DNA of 64,000 bases from Telopea speciosissima (GCF_018873765.1 NC_057926.1:53705378-53769377); one strand, 5' to 3'; counted from the stretch's first letter, positions 13,001 to 24,992 are shown. A program made the numbers and translations. Notes: generated from the letters alone by a model not told the origin.

Positions 13001-14242
13001 ATGGTAAAGTTGTGTTCATGATTTGTTTTTGTGGTAGATTTGAATTTAAGGATGATGAAAAATTCAACTCCAAATCAATTATGGGTTTTTTTATTTTGTG
13101 GTAAACAATCAATTATGGGTTGGAAACCTACTAATCTTTATGATTTGTTTTTATGGTAGATTTGACTATAAGAATGATGAAAAATTCAACTCTAACTCAT
13201 TAGAGACCTACTAAATAGACTTTGTAGGCGAAAAGCCAATATATTTTTATATTATATTTAGTTAATTTCATATTTTATTGAAATAATGCATTAAAATATG
13301 AGAAAAAAAAAAACTCCGAATGACCCTACGATTGGACTCTTGAACAATAACTTTCATCATTAAACTCCCAAATTGAACACTTGAACGATGGATTTCATCA
13401 TTAAACTCCCACCTCTATTGTGGTTCAAGCGATTTTTTCTTCCCTAAATAAGTTGAAAATTTTCATTTCGGAACCAATCCAAAGTACAAACCGGTCACCC
13501 CAACAGAAATTTTCATCTAATTAATTAAAACCGACCCCACATATAGACTTTTGTTTTCTTGAGTTAGAAACTTGTCGGCATGGGTTATGTTATATTTGGT
13601 TCAAAAGAAAATACTATGACTGGTGGGAGGACAAAATGATCACCCTCCAATACATGAAATGGTGCCAAAATCAATGCAACTATAGATTGGATTACCGGAA
13701 TAATAATCTTTCCGGCTAAACCAGACCAGACTGGTGATTTAGAACTTAGAACAAAAACAACTAACAGAGAAAACGAGTGAAAATGGGAAAATCTTAACAG
13801 ACCTGAGCCCAAGGGAAATGGCGGAAGATAGCAAAGGTGACAGTGACTGCCGGATTGAAATGGGCACCGGAGATATGACCAACGGAGTAAACCATGACCA
13901 TCACTATCAAACCCCAGGTAACACAGATCCCTGGAAACGTAACCGATCCATATATCTTATTAACCACCACCGATCCACATCCGGCGAAGATCACAAAGTA
14001 AGTTCCGATCACCTCTGCAATAAACTGAAAGATCACCCAATTCACGATTCACAGAAAAAATTCAAAAAAATCGTTTCTTTCTTCATTCAAGTAATTAAGG
14101 TAAGAGACAGAGCACGTAGAAGTACCTTCTGGGTCAGAACAACAACGGCAGAAGATGAACAAACCCTGTTATCGCTATCTTTGTTGGTTGTCACAGACTG
14201 AGTGCCTCCTTCTATATCACCTTCTTCGATGTAATCAGCCAT
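10076..14242 (-). CDS. NOD26-like intrinsic protein (aquaporin, NIP subgroup I)
   Basis: A channel for small neutral solutes (water, glycerol, ammonia, metalloids in this family), probably in the plasma or ER membrane. Exons: 14,242-14,126; 14,024-13,803; 10,985-10,788; 10,572-10,511; 10,286-10,076. They join in frame to 269 aa, with GT-AG at every intron. Both NPA boxes are present (HFNPAVT at residues 94-100; SMNPARS at 206-212). By alignment with rice Lsi1 the selectivity filter reads W76, V196, A205, R211, the signature of NIP subgroup I (nodulin-26 type). The C-terminus LTKSGSFLKSFSKK resembles the region phosphorylated by calcium-dependent kinases in nodulin 26. Five exons is the usual NIP layout. 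Intron 2 is unusually long (2.8 kb) and two small MITEs sit in introns 3 and 4. The start codon is the first ATG after a TATA box at 14,356. The function assignment is by family; the substrate is not proven. Confidence 0.93.
10368..10463. mobile_element. MITE copy in aquaporin intron 4
   Basis: It begins ATGTTTTTGGTATTCATTC and ends TGTACCAAACACAACCTT, matching the family at 8926-9050. It lies wholly within the intron between exons 4 and 5. Confidence 0.55.
10631..10745. mobile_element. Partial MITE copy in aquaporin intron 3
   Basis: It begins AGGTTGTTTTTGGTATGTAT and contains two inverted blocks of TAGGTTTAGAATGC / GCATTCTAGACCTA. Same family as 10,368-10,463, with the outer right end missing. 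Confidence 0.5.
10986..13802 (-). other. Long intron 2 of the aquaporin gene
   Basis: This 2.8-kb intron holds an old dispersed repeat at about 11,215-11,700 (CGAGTCACCCGAGTCGAGTC; a related copy lies near 28,080-28,250). A MITE-like piece sits at about 12,815-12,955, with CCCATGTGTCTATCTCTCTG and an inverted GGGAGTGCTGGCATATGCC block, related to 33,019-33,188. The open frames seen here (for example 12,749-12,970) lie inside repeats and are not genes. Confidence 0.5.
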
Positions 14243-14355
14243 TCTCAACTATATTGTTCCTTTTCTCAGTTTTCTGTACGAGTATACTCTGTTTTTGTGT
14301 TCAAACTTGAAGGGTTTGGAAATACAAATTAAAACGGCAAGAACGAGGAAGGTTA

Positions 14356-14367
14356 GATATTTATATA
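14356..14367 (-). promoter_or_regulatory. TATA box of the aquaporin gene
   Basis: Minus-strand TATATAAATATC lies about 115 bp upstream of the start codon, implying transcription begins near 14,330. Confidence 0.6.
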
Positions 14368-14639
14368 AGGTGGTGGATGAATTTAAGGGGAAGGTTTTAA
14401 TGGTTATGGAAGTTAACGTGTAATGTGGCGTAATCTGATGATCTGGTAAACTAATCCGTCTCTTCGTTTAAAAAACAAAAAAGGAAAAAGGGAAGTTTCC
14501 TTTTATTTTTTTAGAGAGGTGTAAATGCGTACAGTTAATCAATTGGTCACGAGACGGTGAGTAATAGGGGAGAAATTTGTGATAGGAATATATGCAGGAA
14601 CTAGCAACTCTTTTCCTCGAACATCAGCGAGGGCTCAAT

Positions 14640-14672
<33 letters not shown>

Positions 14673-15290
14673 AAGAGAGAAGGAGGAGAAGAATGGAAAC
14701 TAGAAGTTTAACGAATTTAACAGTGGGCGGTCAAACTTCAGAGGAGGTTTATTTTTTGGAAACAAAGACGGGTAAGAGTAGTGCTAGCCATGAAAGAATC
14801 ATAAATGGAGTTTCCATGAATTGGGCGTCATTTAAGACTGGACTTCAATTTCGTGACTCTTACCGGAATTTTTGTTCTTTCTCTTTTTGGAGTCACAGGT
14901 GAGAAAGTCTAGAAGGGCACCTAAGTTCTTCCACGGAATTTAGTGATCATAATTTCATAGTTTGGGAATTTGCACTATACTTATCCAAAAAATTTAAGCC
15001 TTCTACGGTTCCACCACATGTCATATAGGTAGTAAATTCTTGAATCTACCGGCTAAAATTTAGGAAAAAAGAGGATCCTGATCCTCTATTGCGCAGACAC
15101 AGCAAGGCGAGAAAGTAAGGCAGCAGACACAGCAAGGTGGGAAATAACTGCCTTACTCCCATTTAAGCAAGGTGCTCGGACTGAAGTAAGGTGGTCATTT
15201 CCTGCCTTGTTGCATTTGCGCAGCATGGCCCTGTTGGGCAGCTTGGCAGTAGAGGATCCAAATGCAAAAAGAGAACACTGCCTGCATGAA
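14368..15290. other. Aquaporin upstream region and gene-free stretch
   Basis: A (GA)n microsatellite lies at 14,642-14,670. Short direct repeats (CAGCAAGG, CAGACACAGCAAGG) occur near 15,094-15,140. No gene recognised. Confidence 0.4.
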
Positions 15291-15868
15291 AACCTGGGAG
15301 CACGCATAGGTATCCAAGGGGAGGGGTGGGTTGGTCATTTTACAATTTCATATGAGAAGGCATAAGAGGACAGTGTGGGCAGTTTTCTCTTTCATCTTCA
15401 TATGTATGTATGTTTATATGTAATAAACCCAAAATCACATCGGCCAATTGTGAGCCGCCATGTGTCTCGGCCCAAGTAGGAAGACCATCCCAAGGCCAGC
15501 CACCTTGTATCTCACTTGATTAGCCCGAATGGGAAAGGACCAACAAGGAAGTCCAAGGACCAAGTCCAGGTACTATGGGCTAACCTGGGAGCACGCATAG
15601 GTATCCAAGGGGAGGGGTGGGTTGGTCATTTTACAATTTCATATGAGAAGGCATAAGAGGACAGTGTGGGCAGTTTTCTCTTTCATCTCCATATGTATGT
15701 ATGTTTATATGTAATAAACCCAAAATCACACCGGCCAATCGTGAGCCGCCATGTGTCTTGGCCCAAGTAGGAAGACCATCCCAAGGCCAACCACTTTACA
15801 TCTCACTTGATTAGCCCAAATGGGAAAGGACCAACAAGGAAGTCCAAGGACCAAATCCAGGTACTACG
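15291..15868 (+). repeat. Tandem duplication, 291-bp period
   Basis: The segment starting AACCTGGGAGCACGCATAGG at 15,291 recurs at 15,582 with few changes, each copy running through a GTATGTATGTTTATATG block and a CCATGTGTCT block. The second copy leads straight into the 36-bp minisatellite. Confidence 0.85.
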
Positions 15869-16490
15869 GGCTACTACCACCAATGACCAAGTTCAAATGC
15901 TACGGGCTACTACCACCAATGACCAAGTCCAAGTGCTACGGGTTACTACCATCAACGACCAAGTCCAGGTACTACAGGCTACTACCATCAACGACCAAGT
16001 CCAGGTACTACACGCGGGCTACTACAATCAACGACAAGATATGCATCACCTTATCAGTTGAGGGTACCACCTTCCAAAGGTACAATTCCAGACGGACTCA
16101 TGCACCAAGGACCTTATCCAATATACGATGGTGCATGCATGTCTATCTACCGAGAACATCCTCCCTACTGGGACTCTACCTCCCATGGGAGAGCAACCAA
16201 CCAGGAGATGAATCCTACCAACTAGGAACGTCTATCTATTATGAGGACTACTCATTACCAACTGGGACTTTCCATACCGTCACATTCCACTATAAATTCT
16301 AAGGTACTCTACCCCATTAACCCATCTTGAATTCTAACTATTCATCTGTTTGCTCAGTGAGATCTAACTTAGGCATCGGAGAGTCTTAGGCCCGAATCAC
16401 ACCAGTTCTCCTTTGTCACCCAGGTCCTTTTGCAGGTTACGACACTCGAAGGGACCACCAGGCGATTTCTTGACGCAACAGACATCAACA
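15418..16490 (+). mobile_element. Probable solo LTR, Ty3/Gypsy-like (fossil)
   Basis: A promoter-like CTATAAATTC near 16,293 is followed by an LTR-style R/U5 region (GCATCGGAGAGTCTTAGGCC, then CTTTTGCAGG) ending near GACGCAACA at about 16,480. No primer-binding site or internal region follows, which fits a solo LTR. The left edge is uncertain because the 291-bp duplication overlaps it. It looks broken and old. Confidence 0.4.
15849..16030 (+). repeat. 36-bp minisatellite, about five units
   Basis: Units open with GACCAAGTCCAGGTACTAC and run through GGGCTACTACCA; the fifth unit is 4 bp longer. Because 36 is divisible by 3, all frames stay open and give a 12-residue repeat (VLRATTTNDQVQ), which I take as a by-product. 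Confidence 0.85.
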
Positions 16491-16817
16491 TGGATTTGAT
16501 TTTTTTATTTCACAGGGCGAGATAGTAATTTCGTGCGCTCCTATGTCTAGGCGTAGGGTCCACGCGACAATGCAACATTCTTTTCCCCTAGCCCTAGGTA
16601 TGTATATAGAAGAGGTTTCTTAGGATTTACCAAAAACAAAAAAGTTCCCCTACGACACTAGATTATAATTTCTCAACAATAAGCATCGAGGGTGACAAAA
16701 AAGTCCAATAGAGGGACACTTAATGTAGAAAGAGGGTATGGGGTCCATGGGAGGAATGTGAGAGACTCTGAAAGAAATCTAATGTTATGAGTTTCTTTTT
16801 CCCAAATATATAATTAA

Positions 16818-16974
16818 TGGGCACGAGATCGCTGCTTGGTCATGCAACCCTTGCACCAGCATGAGTACCAATGAGAGCACGTATAGGGGCATCAACATGG
16901 AAGGGGTTTTTGAATTCAAGAGGGAGTGGGCGGTAATTTAGGAACCACCTGACCAAACAACGTTCTTTTTCCCA
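16818..16974. mobile_element. MITE of the GGGCA...TTTTTCCCA family
   Basis: It begins GGGCACGAGATCGCTGCTTG with a GGTCATGCAACCCTTGCACC block and ends CGTTCTTTTTCCCA. It is related to the copies near 7.8, 32.9 and 46.0 kb. Confidence 0.5.
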
Positions 16975-17280
16975 TAATTTATATTTGGAGAAAGGAAGCA
17001 AAACCCTTTTTTATTTTTTCCAATGAAAATAAAATGTTTTTTTTTCCCACATCAGTACTTGAAAAAAAAAATATGTAAAACGATTGACAGTTTTTGATAA
17101 TTGACATAATAATGCATCATTTTTAAATTATTTTTTGAAACCCTTTTATACTTTTAACTTAAACAACATTAGGAATAAAACAAAATGCAATTAAAAGACC
17201 TTAAAAAGAAGGGGCCAACAGTCAAGTTATACAGGCACCCATAAAGAATGCCTTTTATGCTTGCATAATTTCAAACTGGG

Positions 17281-17581
17281 TCTATCAATGGTGTGGGCTG
17301 ACATATTTTGACAATTTGATTCTTTTCCCCTTAAAATATGGCAATAAATTAACCCCATATATATATATATATATATGGTCTATCAATGGTATGGGCTGAC
17401 ATATTTTGACAATTTGATTCTTTTCCCCTTAAAATATGGCAATAAATTAACCCCAATATATATAATATATATATATATATATGGTCTATCAATGGTATGG
17501 GCTGACATATTTTGACAATTTGATTCTTTTCCCCTTAAAATATGGCAACAAATTAATCCTAAAAATATATATATATATATG
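17281..17581 (+). repeat. Three tandem copies, about 100 bp, each ending in a TA tract
   Basis: Units begin at about 17,281, 17,379 and 17,485 with TCTATCAATGG, then GGGCTGACATATTTTGACAA, then TTTTCCCCTTAAAATATGGC. Each closes in an (AT)n run of different length. Confidence 0.85.
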
Positions 17582-19294
17582 GCAAGAATATAATACGTAG
17601 GATAGATAGTTTCACCTAAAAATAAGGGGATTTACATGATGTGATAGCATATAGTTTCACCTAAAAATATATATATGGTATTTTATATAAATTTCTATAT
17701 TACCATTTTTGCTTCCTTACACGACAAAAAAGATCACCCTTATTGTATATAGAAAGAAAATTTTGGCATAGAGAGCAATGTTCCCTTGGGGTCCTCCTCA
17801 ACCAAAAGCTTTAGACTAAGATCAGGGTGAAGGTCATCTATACACATTGAGAAGTCATTTACAGTTGACAAAAGGGCTGCCAAGGATATCTACACAAAAA
17901 TACATTTGTTCTAACTCTAAAATCAAAATATCAAATCCCCTAAAGACAGACCTTGAGATGAGAATCTCTAATATACTAGAAGACCCAATACACCATGGGG
18001 CCCTTTGGAGTCAGAATAGAACAATGACCTAACAACAGGATTTATACATTTTTCCATTTATAGGAATGATTAGGTTCTACATCTTTGCATCTTTTTGTTA
18101 TTTGTCTAATGGGGTCTTGTATGGGCGCTAGATTGGATCAGCCTAAATAAAGGGTTTGATCTAATACATTCCATCAGCTTTGGAGCTTTTTACGTATCGA
18201 TCACGTACCTAACACTTTTTTATTCCACTTGATATGTCCCATAGCAAATATGCTGTCCATTCAGCCAACTCTTCAGTTGATCCAAATTGATCCCCCACTG
18301 ATTCTGAAAAATTGAATCTTTAATTCCCTGTACATAATATCAATTAACTCCCCATTCATGTAAGATTGCTCTTCCAGGGTTAAATTCAGAACCCAAACCA
18401 AACAGAGCTAACTGTGGTGAAAAGCCTGGGAATTGGGGTTAGTCCGAACCGAATTGCGTCTCTGGTAGGCGTGGTTTTAGTTATTGATATCGAATCAGCC
18501 GATACATATCAATATCGGTTGGTGAAACAGCCATGAACCCTAGATTTTTAGGTAAAAAGGTGAACTTTCGAAAAATCAGTTCCATTGGATATAAAGAATT
18601 GTTGACCTTTCCGTAGCTACAGAGCTTCCATTGATGCTTCTGTAACTACTCTCTTTTTATTTCAGTGATACTTTATTTGTTGACGTAATCTATATAGATT
18701 CCTTCTACCAAAAACAAAAATCTATATAGATTCCTTTTGTTCCCTGAAGATTCTCCATGCTAATTGAAAAAACCATCAACCACAAAAAAAAAAAAAAAGC
18801 TTTATGGAAACTTGGAAAGGTTTAGACAACGTTAGCTTAACTTCCAATGTAGAGACTTCTTACCTCATTCAATTTCTGTCTTGTTTTTGTTAGGTTATGC
18901 ATTTAATCAGTTAGTTTAGCTAACATCATCTCCTTTAGTCGTTCTTCTGTCTCAAAAGGATTTCAATCTCATCTCAGTGGCCCTTATGTGAAGTGACAAA
19001 GTCCAATTAGTCCATGTTTTGTTGATGAAGATTTGCCATGTTTATGTAGTGTGGCAACTGTAGAACCAGAAAAGGAAAGAAAGACCCTTTAACTGCTCAG
19101 GAAACAGTTTAAGAATACATTTCTTATACTACAAACCAATAAAACAACCATGCTTACACTTCTAAGTATTGACAATTACCAGTCACCCGACCTCATAGCC
19201 TGGACTGGCTTTCTTTTTCACGATCTTATTTCTTCACTATGGATAATTTGATGACCCACACTCTGAGAAAGCATAATGCCGACAACCAAAGCAA
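17582..19294. other. Gene-free stretch 3' of the ARM-repeat gene
   Basis: A short copy of a dispersed TATCGAATCAGCCGATACAT-type repeat occurs near 18,480-18,560. The 3' UTR of the ARM-repeat gene should lie just below 19,295. No other gene recognised. Confidence 0.4.
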
Positions 19295-22200
19295 TCATTT
19301 TGAAGAAACTTTGGCAGTGCAGTTTGAGAGAGATCGATCTTTTGGGGTACACACCAATGCCCTCTTCTGTAAATGTCTCAAGCTTTGTTCCATGCTAACT
19401 TGCACCATCTCGGCTAGCATCTTCTGTGCTTTTCCACCTCTATCTTCACCATCAATCTGAGAGACAATATTGTAGACAATGTTCTCTAGCGTGTCGGCAT
19501 GAAATTCAGTCCTCCGGTAGGGAGAATCTCTCAATAACCCCAACAGGGTCTGTGCTTTTGACTGAGACTTTGGTGTCCCCTGGACTGTGAGCTCAAGAAG
19601 ACCAGGAATGACACCTTCCCTAAGAATTGGTTCTCTATACCTATGTCGATCACTCTCGCACATTGTCAGAAGTGCACCAACTGCATGCTCTCGGCTTTGT
19701 AGTGAACCACTCTCTAGTACTTCAACCACTGCAAGCACTCCACCTTCTTCAGATGTCAATGCAGTTCTCCCCTCATCAAAACTTAACAAGGATTCTAAAA
19801 GCGCACTACATTTCTCTGCTGTTTTTGAAGATTTCCTGCAACTCTTAAGCAAGTTAACAAGCAGAGAGATGGCTTTTGCTGCAAGAATGATGCTGAGGTT
19901 CTCTGGGAGGGTAGAGAGATTGTATAATGCCATCAATCCATCTACCTTCGCTTGTGGACTTGCATCTCTGAGGATTTCAACAAGGAGAGGGATGGCACCA
20001 GAGGCACTGATTTTTGGCTTGTTGATGGCAGAAGCAGAGAGGGTTAGTAGAGCTGCAGTGGCATACTCCCGCAAATTGGAATCATTTGATTTTAGAAAAC
20101 AGATGAGAGGTTGAAGGGCCCCAGCATTCACAATTGCAACCTTATTCCTGTAAGATGAAAGAGAGAGTCACACCTTACTGAGGACAAACTTAAGGAAAAC
20201 AGGTGTATATACAACTAAATATCAAGTCTAGTTTCTCACTACAACAAGAATCAGCTAGCACAGTGAAAAGGGGAATGGAAGCTCTAAATAGTAGCAATTC
20301 ATACTATAAATTAAAACCATGTGGACATGAATATCAAGATATAATGTGTAAATTAGTGGAAGAAAGAAAGAAGAAACATGATATATTCCAACCATGAAGT
20401 TGAATTATGCACTTTAAAAACAAAAAGTTCTTCACAGCGGTTTTTTGCATGGCAAGCTGTTGACTCTATACCAGTTTTGAGCAAATTTTTTTAAGCACAA
20501 GAAATCTAAACATTGAATAATTAACATCATTCTGGAAATATGAAATTTGGTTTTATCCCTATTCATTCAAGTCCATTGGCCTTTGACTGTCCTGATGGAA
20601 GATGTGTCTGTTATGCAGATATCTAGTCTAAAGTTTCAAACAGGTAAACCAATTCAGGTAGAACATGTGTTTCACCATGTTAATCTGGATTTTCCATTTC
20701 AAATGTCTTAAGAATCTATACAGGAATTGAGGATTTAAATCATGCTAGTGCAATAGTAATCAGCCAACAACAATAAAAGAAGCGGAATTTTAGCAAATTG
20801 CCAATGTGGATTCTGATTAATTAGTAATGGCACCATCATACCTAAACATGTGTTTCTAATACTTAAAAATTCAAATGGTTATCACAATTAACACAACAAA
20901 AGGATAGTTACATCTAAGGGAAACTGTAATTGCTCAAGATATTTCGATGACTGCTCCTTGAAATTACTTTAAATGAAAAATCCATTCCAAGTCATAAGCA
21001 TTTTGCTAAACTTGTGTTTCATTCCTTCCCAAGGCACTCAAACATAGAAACACTTTTGCACGCATCTTTGTTTAACGCCGAAAAGATTAAGAGAGCACCA
21101 AAACACGACATTTCTCTCAATAAACCATGTGGTAGTTCTCTTTATTAGATATATCTTAATCATCCCAATCTATATCTAAGCAAGACAGACAGAGAAAATA
21201 GACTAAGGGGATCGGGCATATGAGTAAGTAAAATAACTGGATATGGGAACTGATTTACAGGATGAGGGAAACAGAACCTATTGAAAGGAAGGTGGTCTAT
21301 TGTCATGAGTTATGACAGTCCAATTCAATATATAGCAAAGGCTAGTACAGAGCTTGCAAGACTGTAAATCCAGTTTGAGTTGATGATATTAAATGGCTTG
21401 ACACAAAAGGCAGTTGGATCAGTGTTTTTCTTGTTAAGTGGGGAAATGTACTCTGTACTGCAGAATCACTTCCTTTGCTGATGATCATCACCTCTAGCGG
21501 TCCATAACACATAGATGGGTCTTGATATCTACATGAGTATAAAATATAACTAATTCATGAATATACAATAGATGGATCCCCTGCCTTGGTGCAATTGTAA
21601 GGTTGCTCCATTATCATCAAGTGGTCACGGGTTCGAGGTCGGGAAACAGCCTTTCTGCGAAAGCAGGGGTAAGGCTGTGTACATTATGACCCTCCCCAGA
21701 CCCCGCAGTGGCGGGGAAAAATCTAGCACAAAATTAATCCGATGTACTAACTGAGAATTATAAAGAAACTGTCTTATCTAAGTTTTGGACATAATGATTT
21801 TTCACAGATCAGGGACTAGGATTCAGATTTTGCCACTGTACCCCTCCAGTTGTGTTTCAAAAGGGCCTTCACAAGCTATGAGCATAGTTGGCTAGATCAG
21901 CAAAGCTAACCAGAAGCACCCACTGTAAACATACATCCTGCGGCATATTAATTGGCAAGGATCATGAATTCGCTCAAAAGCGCGAGCAGTTACCATGAAG
22001 GCATGAAGTAACCCGGCTACGGCTTTTAAAAAAATTAGTTGCCTAGCTATTCTACGAGAAACAGGGCAAGAACAATTGTTCTTTTTCCTGGATTATGGGA
22101 GTGGAAAAGAGAGGATGGGAAGGGGGGGGGATTACCCAGAAATCTGAATAAGATGAACAGATCAGAGTGTAACATCTGATTCAATTTACATAACCAACTG

Positions 22201-22963
22201 TTCCTCTTGCCTACCTTTCTCTGAGTCCCCAAGGCCCAAACCATTGCCTATTCCTCTTGTAATGAAACATTTCGGATAAACAGAAATGACTAGATAAACA
22301 TTCAATAATAATATTCTTCAATTCCGATGGTACAATGGAACAGGATAAGCCGCGGATTAGTTAAGAAAAAAGAGGAAGAGCAGAATACCTTCTACCTTGC
22401 AAGTAAAATTCAGTTCGAGCAGAAAAATCCGGCGGAAAGGAGAAAGTAACAGAGAAAAGCAAAAGAGGGAGAAAATGAGAAAAAAGATGAGTAACAACAG
22501 AAGTAAAAAACAATACACCTTCGAACCTCAACACCCAAAACCAATAAAGCATCGATTTTTATCATTAGAGACAACCCAAAACGAATCAAATTATTTATAA
22601 ATGCAGCAACCAAAAAAAAAAAAAAAAACACCAAAAACAAAAAGAAAACGAATTGGCGAAGTGAGCGGAACTGGGAACTCACGTTTCATCCCTGACGGCA
22701 AGATTAAGGATCGCGAGAAGAGCAGCTTCGTAACAGTCCGGCGAGTCAGATCTAAGCATGGCAACGAGTGGCTCAATTGCGCCAGAAAAGTGACGACGAA
22801 ACTTCAGAGACGTCTTCGTGAATCGTCTGATTTCTCTCGCAGCTTGAATCTTTGAATTTGGGTCGTCCGATTGGATGAACTCTATAGTTTGTTGTACGAT
22901 TGGAGGAATTTTTATGGAATTTACACCGGAATCATTGCCGGGAAACTCATTTCCTGACTCCAT
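19295..22963 (-). CDS. ARM-repeat (U-box-like, U-box lacking) protein
   Basis: Two exons, 22,963-22,683 and 20,147-19,295, join in frame (GTGAGT donor, TTACAG acceptor) to 377 aa. The protein is built of armadillo repeats. Visible repeat cores are AIEPLVAMLRS, GALQPLICFLKS, GAIPLLVEILRD, ISLLVNLLKS, GGVLAVVEVLES and GVIPGLLELTVQ, spaced about 42 residues apart. No U-box precedes them, as in the short plant ARM proteins related to PUB genes. The C-terminal tail (QKMLAEMVQVSMEQSLRHLQ) is conserved in a small plant subgroup; from memory Arabidopsis At3g03440 is closest. Such proteins serve as binding scaffolds; no specific role can be claimed. The start is set by a good context (GCGATGG) at 22,963. 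The 2.5-kb intron carries an antisense Au SINE, and a CT-rich 5' leader lies upstream. Confidence 0.9.
21577..21735 (+). mobile_element. Au-type SINE in the ARM-gene intron
   Basis: A CCTTGGTGCAATTGTAAGGT box-A region, then GGTCACGGGTTCGAGGTCGG (box B), GAAACAGCCTTTCTGCGAAA, GCAGGGGTAAGGCTGTGTAC and CCCCAGACCCCGCAGTGGCG match the Au SINE family of angiosperms in order and spacing. It is antisense to the host gene. Confidence 0.85.
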
Positions 22964-23059
22964 CGCCTCTCTTCTTCTTCTTTTTCTTCACAACTACGCG
23001 AGAGACAGAGAGATGAGTCCAGAGAGAGAGAGAAAAAATCTGAGCGAGTATAGAGAGAG

Positions 23060-23062
<3 letters not shown>

Positions 23063-23094
<32 letters not shown>
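23063..23094. repeat. (GA)n microsatellite in the ARM-gene 5' leader
   Basis: About 16 GA units. On the gene's strand this is a CT tract about 100 bp upstream of the ATG, a common feature of plant 5' leaders. Confidence 0.8.
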
Positions 23095-23102
<8 letters not shown>

Positions 23103-23395
23103 CAGAGAGAGAACGTGGCGTTAAGCAACAGTCGCAAAAGGCCTTTTCAACGGTTTCTACTGAAGAGTGGAGAGAGTTGGTTTGGTTCGGTAGAAGAAGC
23201 TACAGAGCCATCTCTTAGTTCTTATCTTACAAGCGAAGCCAATTTACTGTAATACCCTTATCTTTATACGATATTACATAAATATACCAGAATATCCTTT
23301 TCGCCTACGATACGATTTCCTTTCTTGTCTTCTACGTGAATTTTGTTCTCTAAAAAAAAAACATAAAAAAATCTACCATGATATTTTTGAATTAG

Positions 23396-23637
23396 GATCG
23401 TCTCGAGAGAGTGCGGAACACCCAGGGTGCTGCCAGCTGTTGGGCTTTGTCACACACATTCTTAGGTGTGTACCAAAATGTATGCAGCACAACTCAACCA
23501 TTGAATACCCCCTGGTAGCACCCTGGGCGGGCTTTGTCACACACATTCTTAGGTGTGTACCAAAATGTATGCAGCACAACTCAACCATTGAATACCCCCT
23601 GGTAGCACCCTGGGCGTATATCTCCATTGAGACGAGC
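23396..23637. mobile_element. MITE containing two perfect 87-bp tandem copies
   Basis: The ends (GGATCGTCTCGAGAG and, inverted, TTGAGACGAGC) and inner inverted blocks (CCCAGGGTGCTGCCA / TGGTAGCACCCTGGG) mark a MITE. Inside, an 87-bp unit starting GGGCTTTGTCACACACATTC occurs twice without a difference (23,442-23,528 and 23,529-23,615). Confidence 0.7.
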
Positions 23638-24726
23638 TAAATTCGATATTTTCTGGTTGAGAAAATCTTTCCTACATTCAAGGAATTGATATGAAAGTAG
23701 AAATATCTCTTCGCTTATTGTGATAAATGGTTTTCTTGGTAACTAGAGTATGATCAAATATTATCAACTTTTGCATCCTTAAGCCAGAGAGGAAATTAAA
23801 GATTTAGACAGGAAGCAGGTGGTGGGGGGAGGGTCTGAGTCTGAAAATGGAAAAAGGATTTTCCACCATTAATGGCCAAACGGCAATTAGCCATGCATTG
23901 TGCTTGACTGCTTCCACTTTTCAGGAATCTGGTGCTCAATGTATTCAAGATCTTTAGAAAGCAATGGAAAGCTTACTTTAACAATGCAGATATGTGTGTA
24001 ATTATTTTAACCTTTGATTTTTTAGTTATAAAAAGGAACAATTCATTGTCACCAAAATAGTGAATTAAGAAATTGTAATCTTCTTTTACTTGTCTTTTAT
24101 TTTAACTATTTTATCACTTGACAAACTCTATCGTACAAACCAAAAAACCCCAACTCATATAATAAAGTATGTATATTAAAAAAAAATTGTAAAAGAATTG
24201 AATAATGCAAATTTGAGCAACTTCAGTGGAAGGGGCCATGCATTTTGGCTAATTCTAGACATAGGATATCTAACCTAAGATAATTTGGCATAAAACAAAT
24301 TAGAAGATATTGGTGACGATGGAAATATAAAATAGGAAAAAATAGATGTAATGTGACCTTCCTTCTATGTAATATGTATATTTAAAAAAGAAAAAATAAT
24401 TTCCACATAGGCAGTGGGGAATCTCTCTCTCTTTCTTCTTGACATTTCAATTCACCCAAATTGGCTACATGGAGAATCTTTGCCCTATAAGAAAATGAGA
24501 TTTTATGTAAAATAATGGTTGGTCATACATAGCTTCTCATTCAGTATTCATTTGTTTTTATTGTCACTTTATAAAAAGTGACGTGTTATTCTAACTTCGA
24601 TTTTAATGAAAAGAATTTAATGATGGGGTTTATCTTTAGAATTTGACACGTTTTTTTAATTGCACTCATCTATTTTCAAATTGTTTTTAAAAGATGAGTA
24701 CAAAAAGGTTTTCAAATTAAATATAG
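23638..24726. other. Gene-free stretch
   Basis: AT-rich with no recognisable gene, RNA or complete element. Confidence 0.4.
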
Positions 24727-24992
24727 GGGTGTAAATGAATAGCCGAAATCCGTTTCCGTATCCGTGTCCGTATTCGTTTAGCACTATCCGATTCCGTCCG
24801 AAAGCTAAATGGATGTGGATACGGATAGACTATAGCTATCCAAAAAGTTATATAATTATATTTACATGTAAATGGATAAAATATCCAATCCGTATCCGTT
24901 TAGCACTATCCGAATCCATCCGATAGCTAATCGGATGCGGATGCGGATATAGCACTATCCGAGCCGAATCCAATCCATTTATAGCCCTAAAT
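24727..24992. mobile_element. MITE with internal CCGTATCCG repeats
   Basis: It begins TAGGGGTGTAAATGAATAG and ends CCATTTATAGCCCTA, inverted and imperfect. Internal blocks TTTAGCACTATCCG occur twice. The flanks are similar AT-rich 8-10-mers but not an exact target duplication. Fragments of related elements occur at 39,414-39,790 and near 30,720-30,830. Confidence 0.55.

Noticed and set aside
13818-14201. 127-aa plus-strand frame over the aquaporin exons 1-2
   Set aside because: Antisense shadow of well-supported exons; no independent similarity seen.
15849-16030. Regular repeats that could suggest a CRISPR array
   Set aside because: The units are contiguous with no unique spacers and lie in a plant nuclear context; it is a minisatellite.
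15807-16302. Two overlapping open frames with a 12-residue repeat, possibly a repeat protein
   Set aside because: They arise from a 36-bp minisatellite in an LTR-like region, where any frame stays open. There is no start context, splice pattern or family match.
19587-20114. 175-aa plus-strand frame opposite the ARM-repeat exon
   Set aside because: Antisense shadow of the conserved ARM coding exon.
21577-21650. Possible tRNA gene around GGTTCGAGGTC
   Set aside because: The flanking sequence matches the Au SINE body and no cloverleaf closes.
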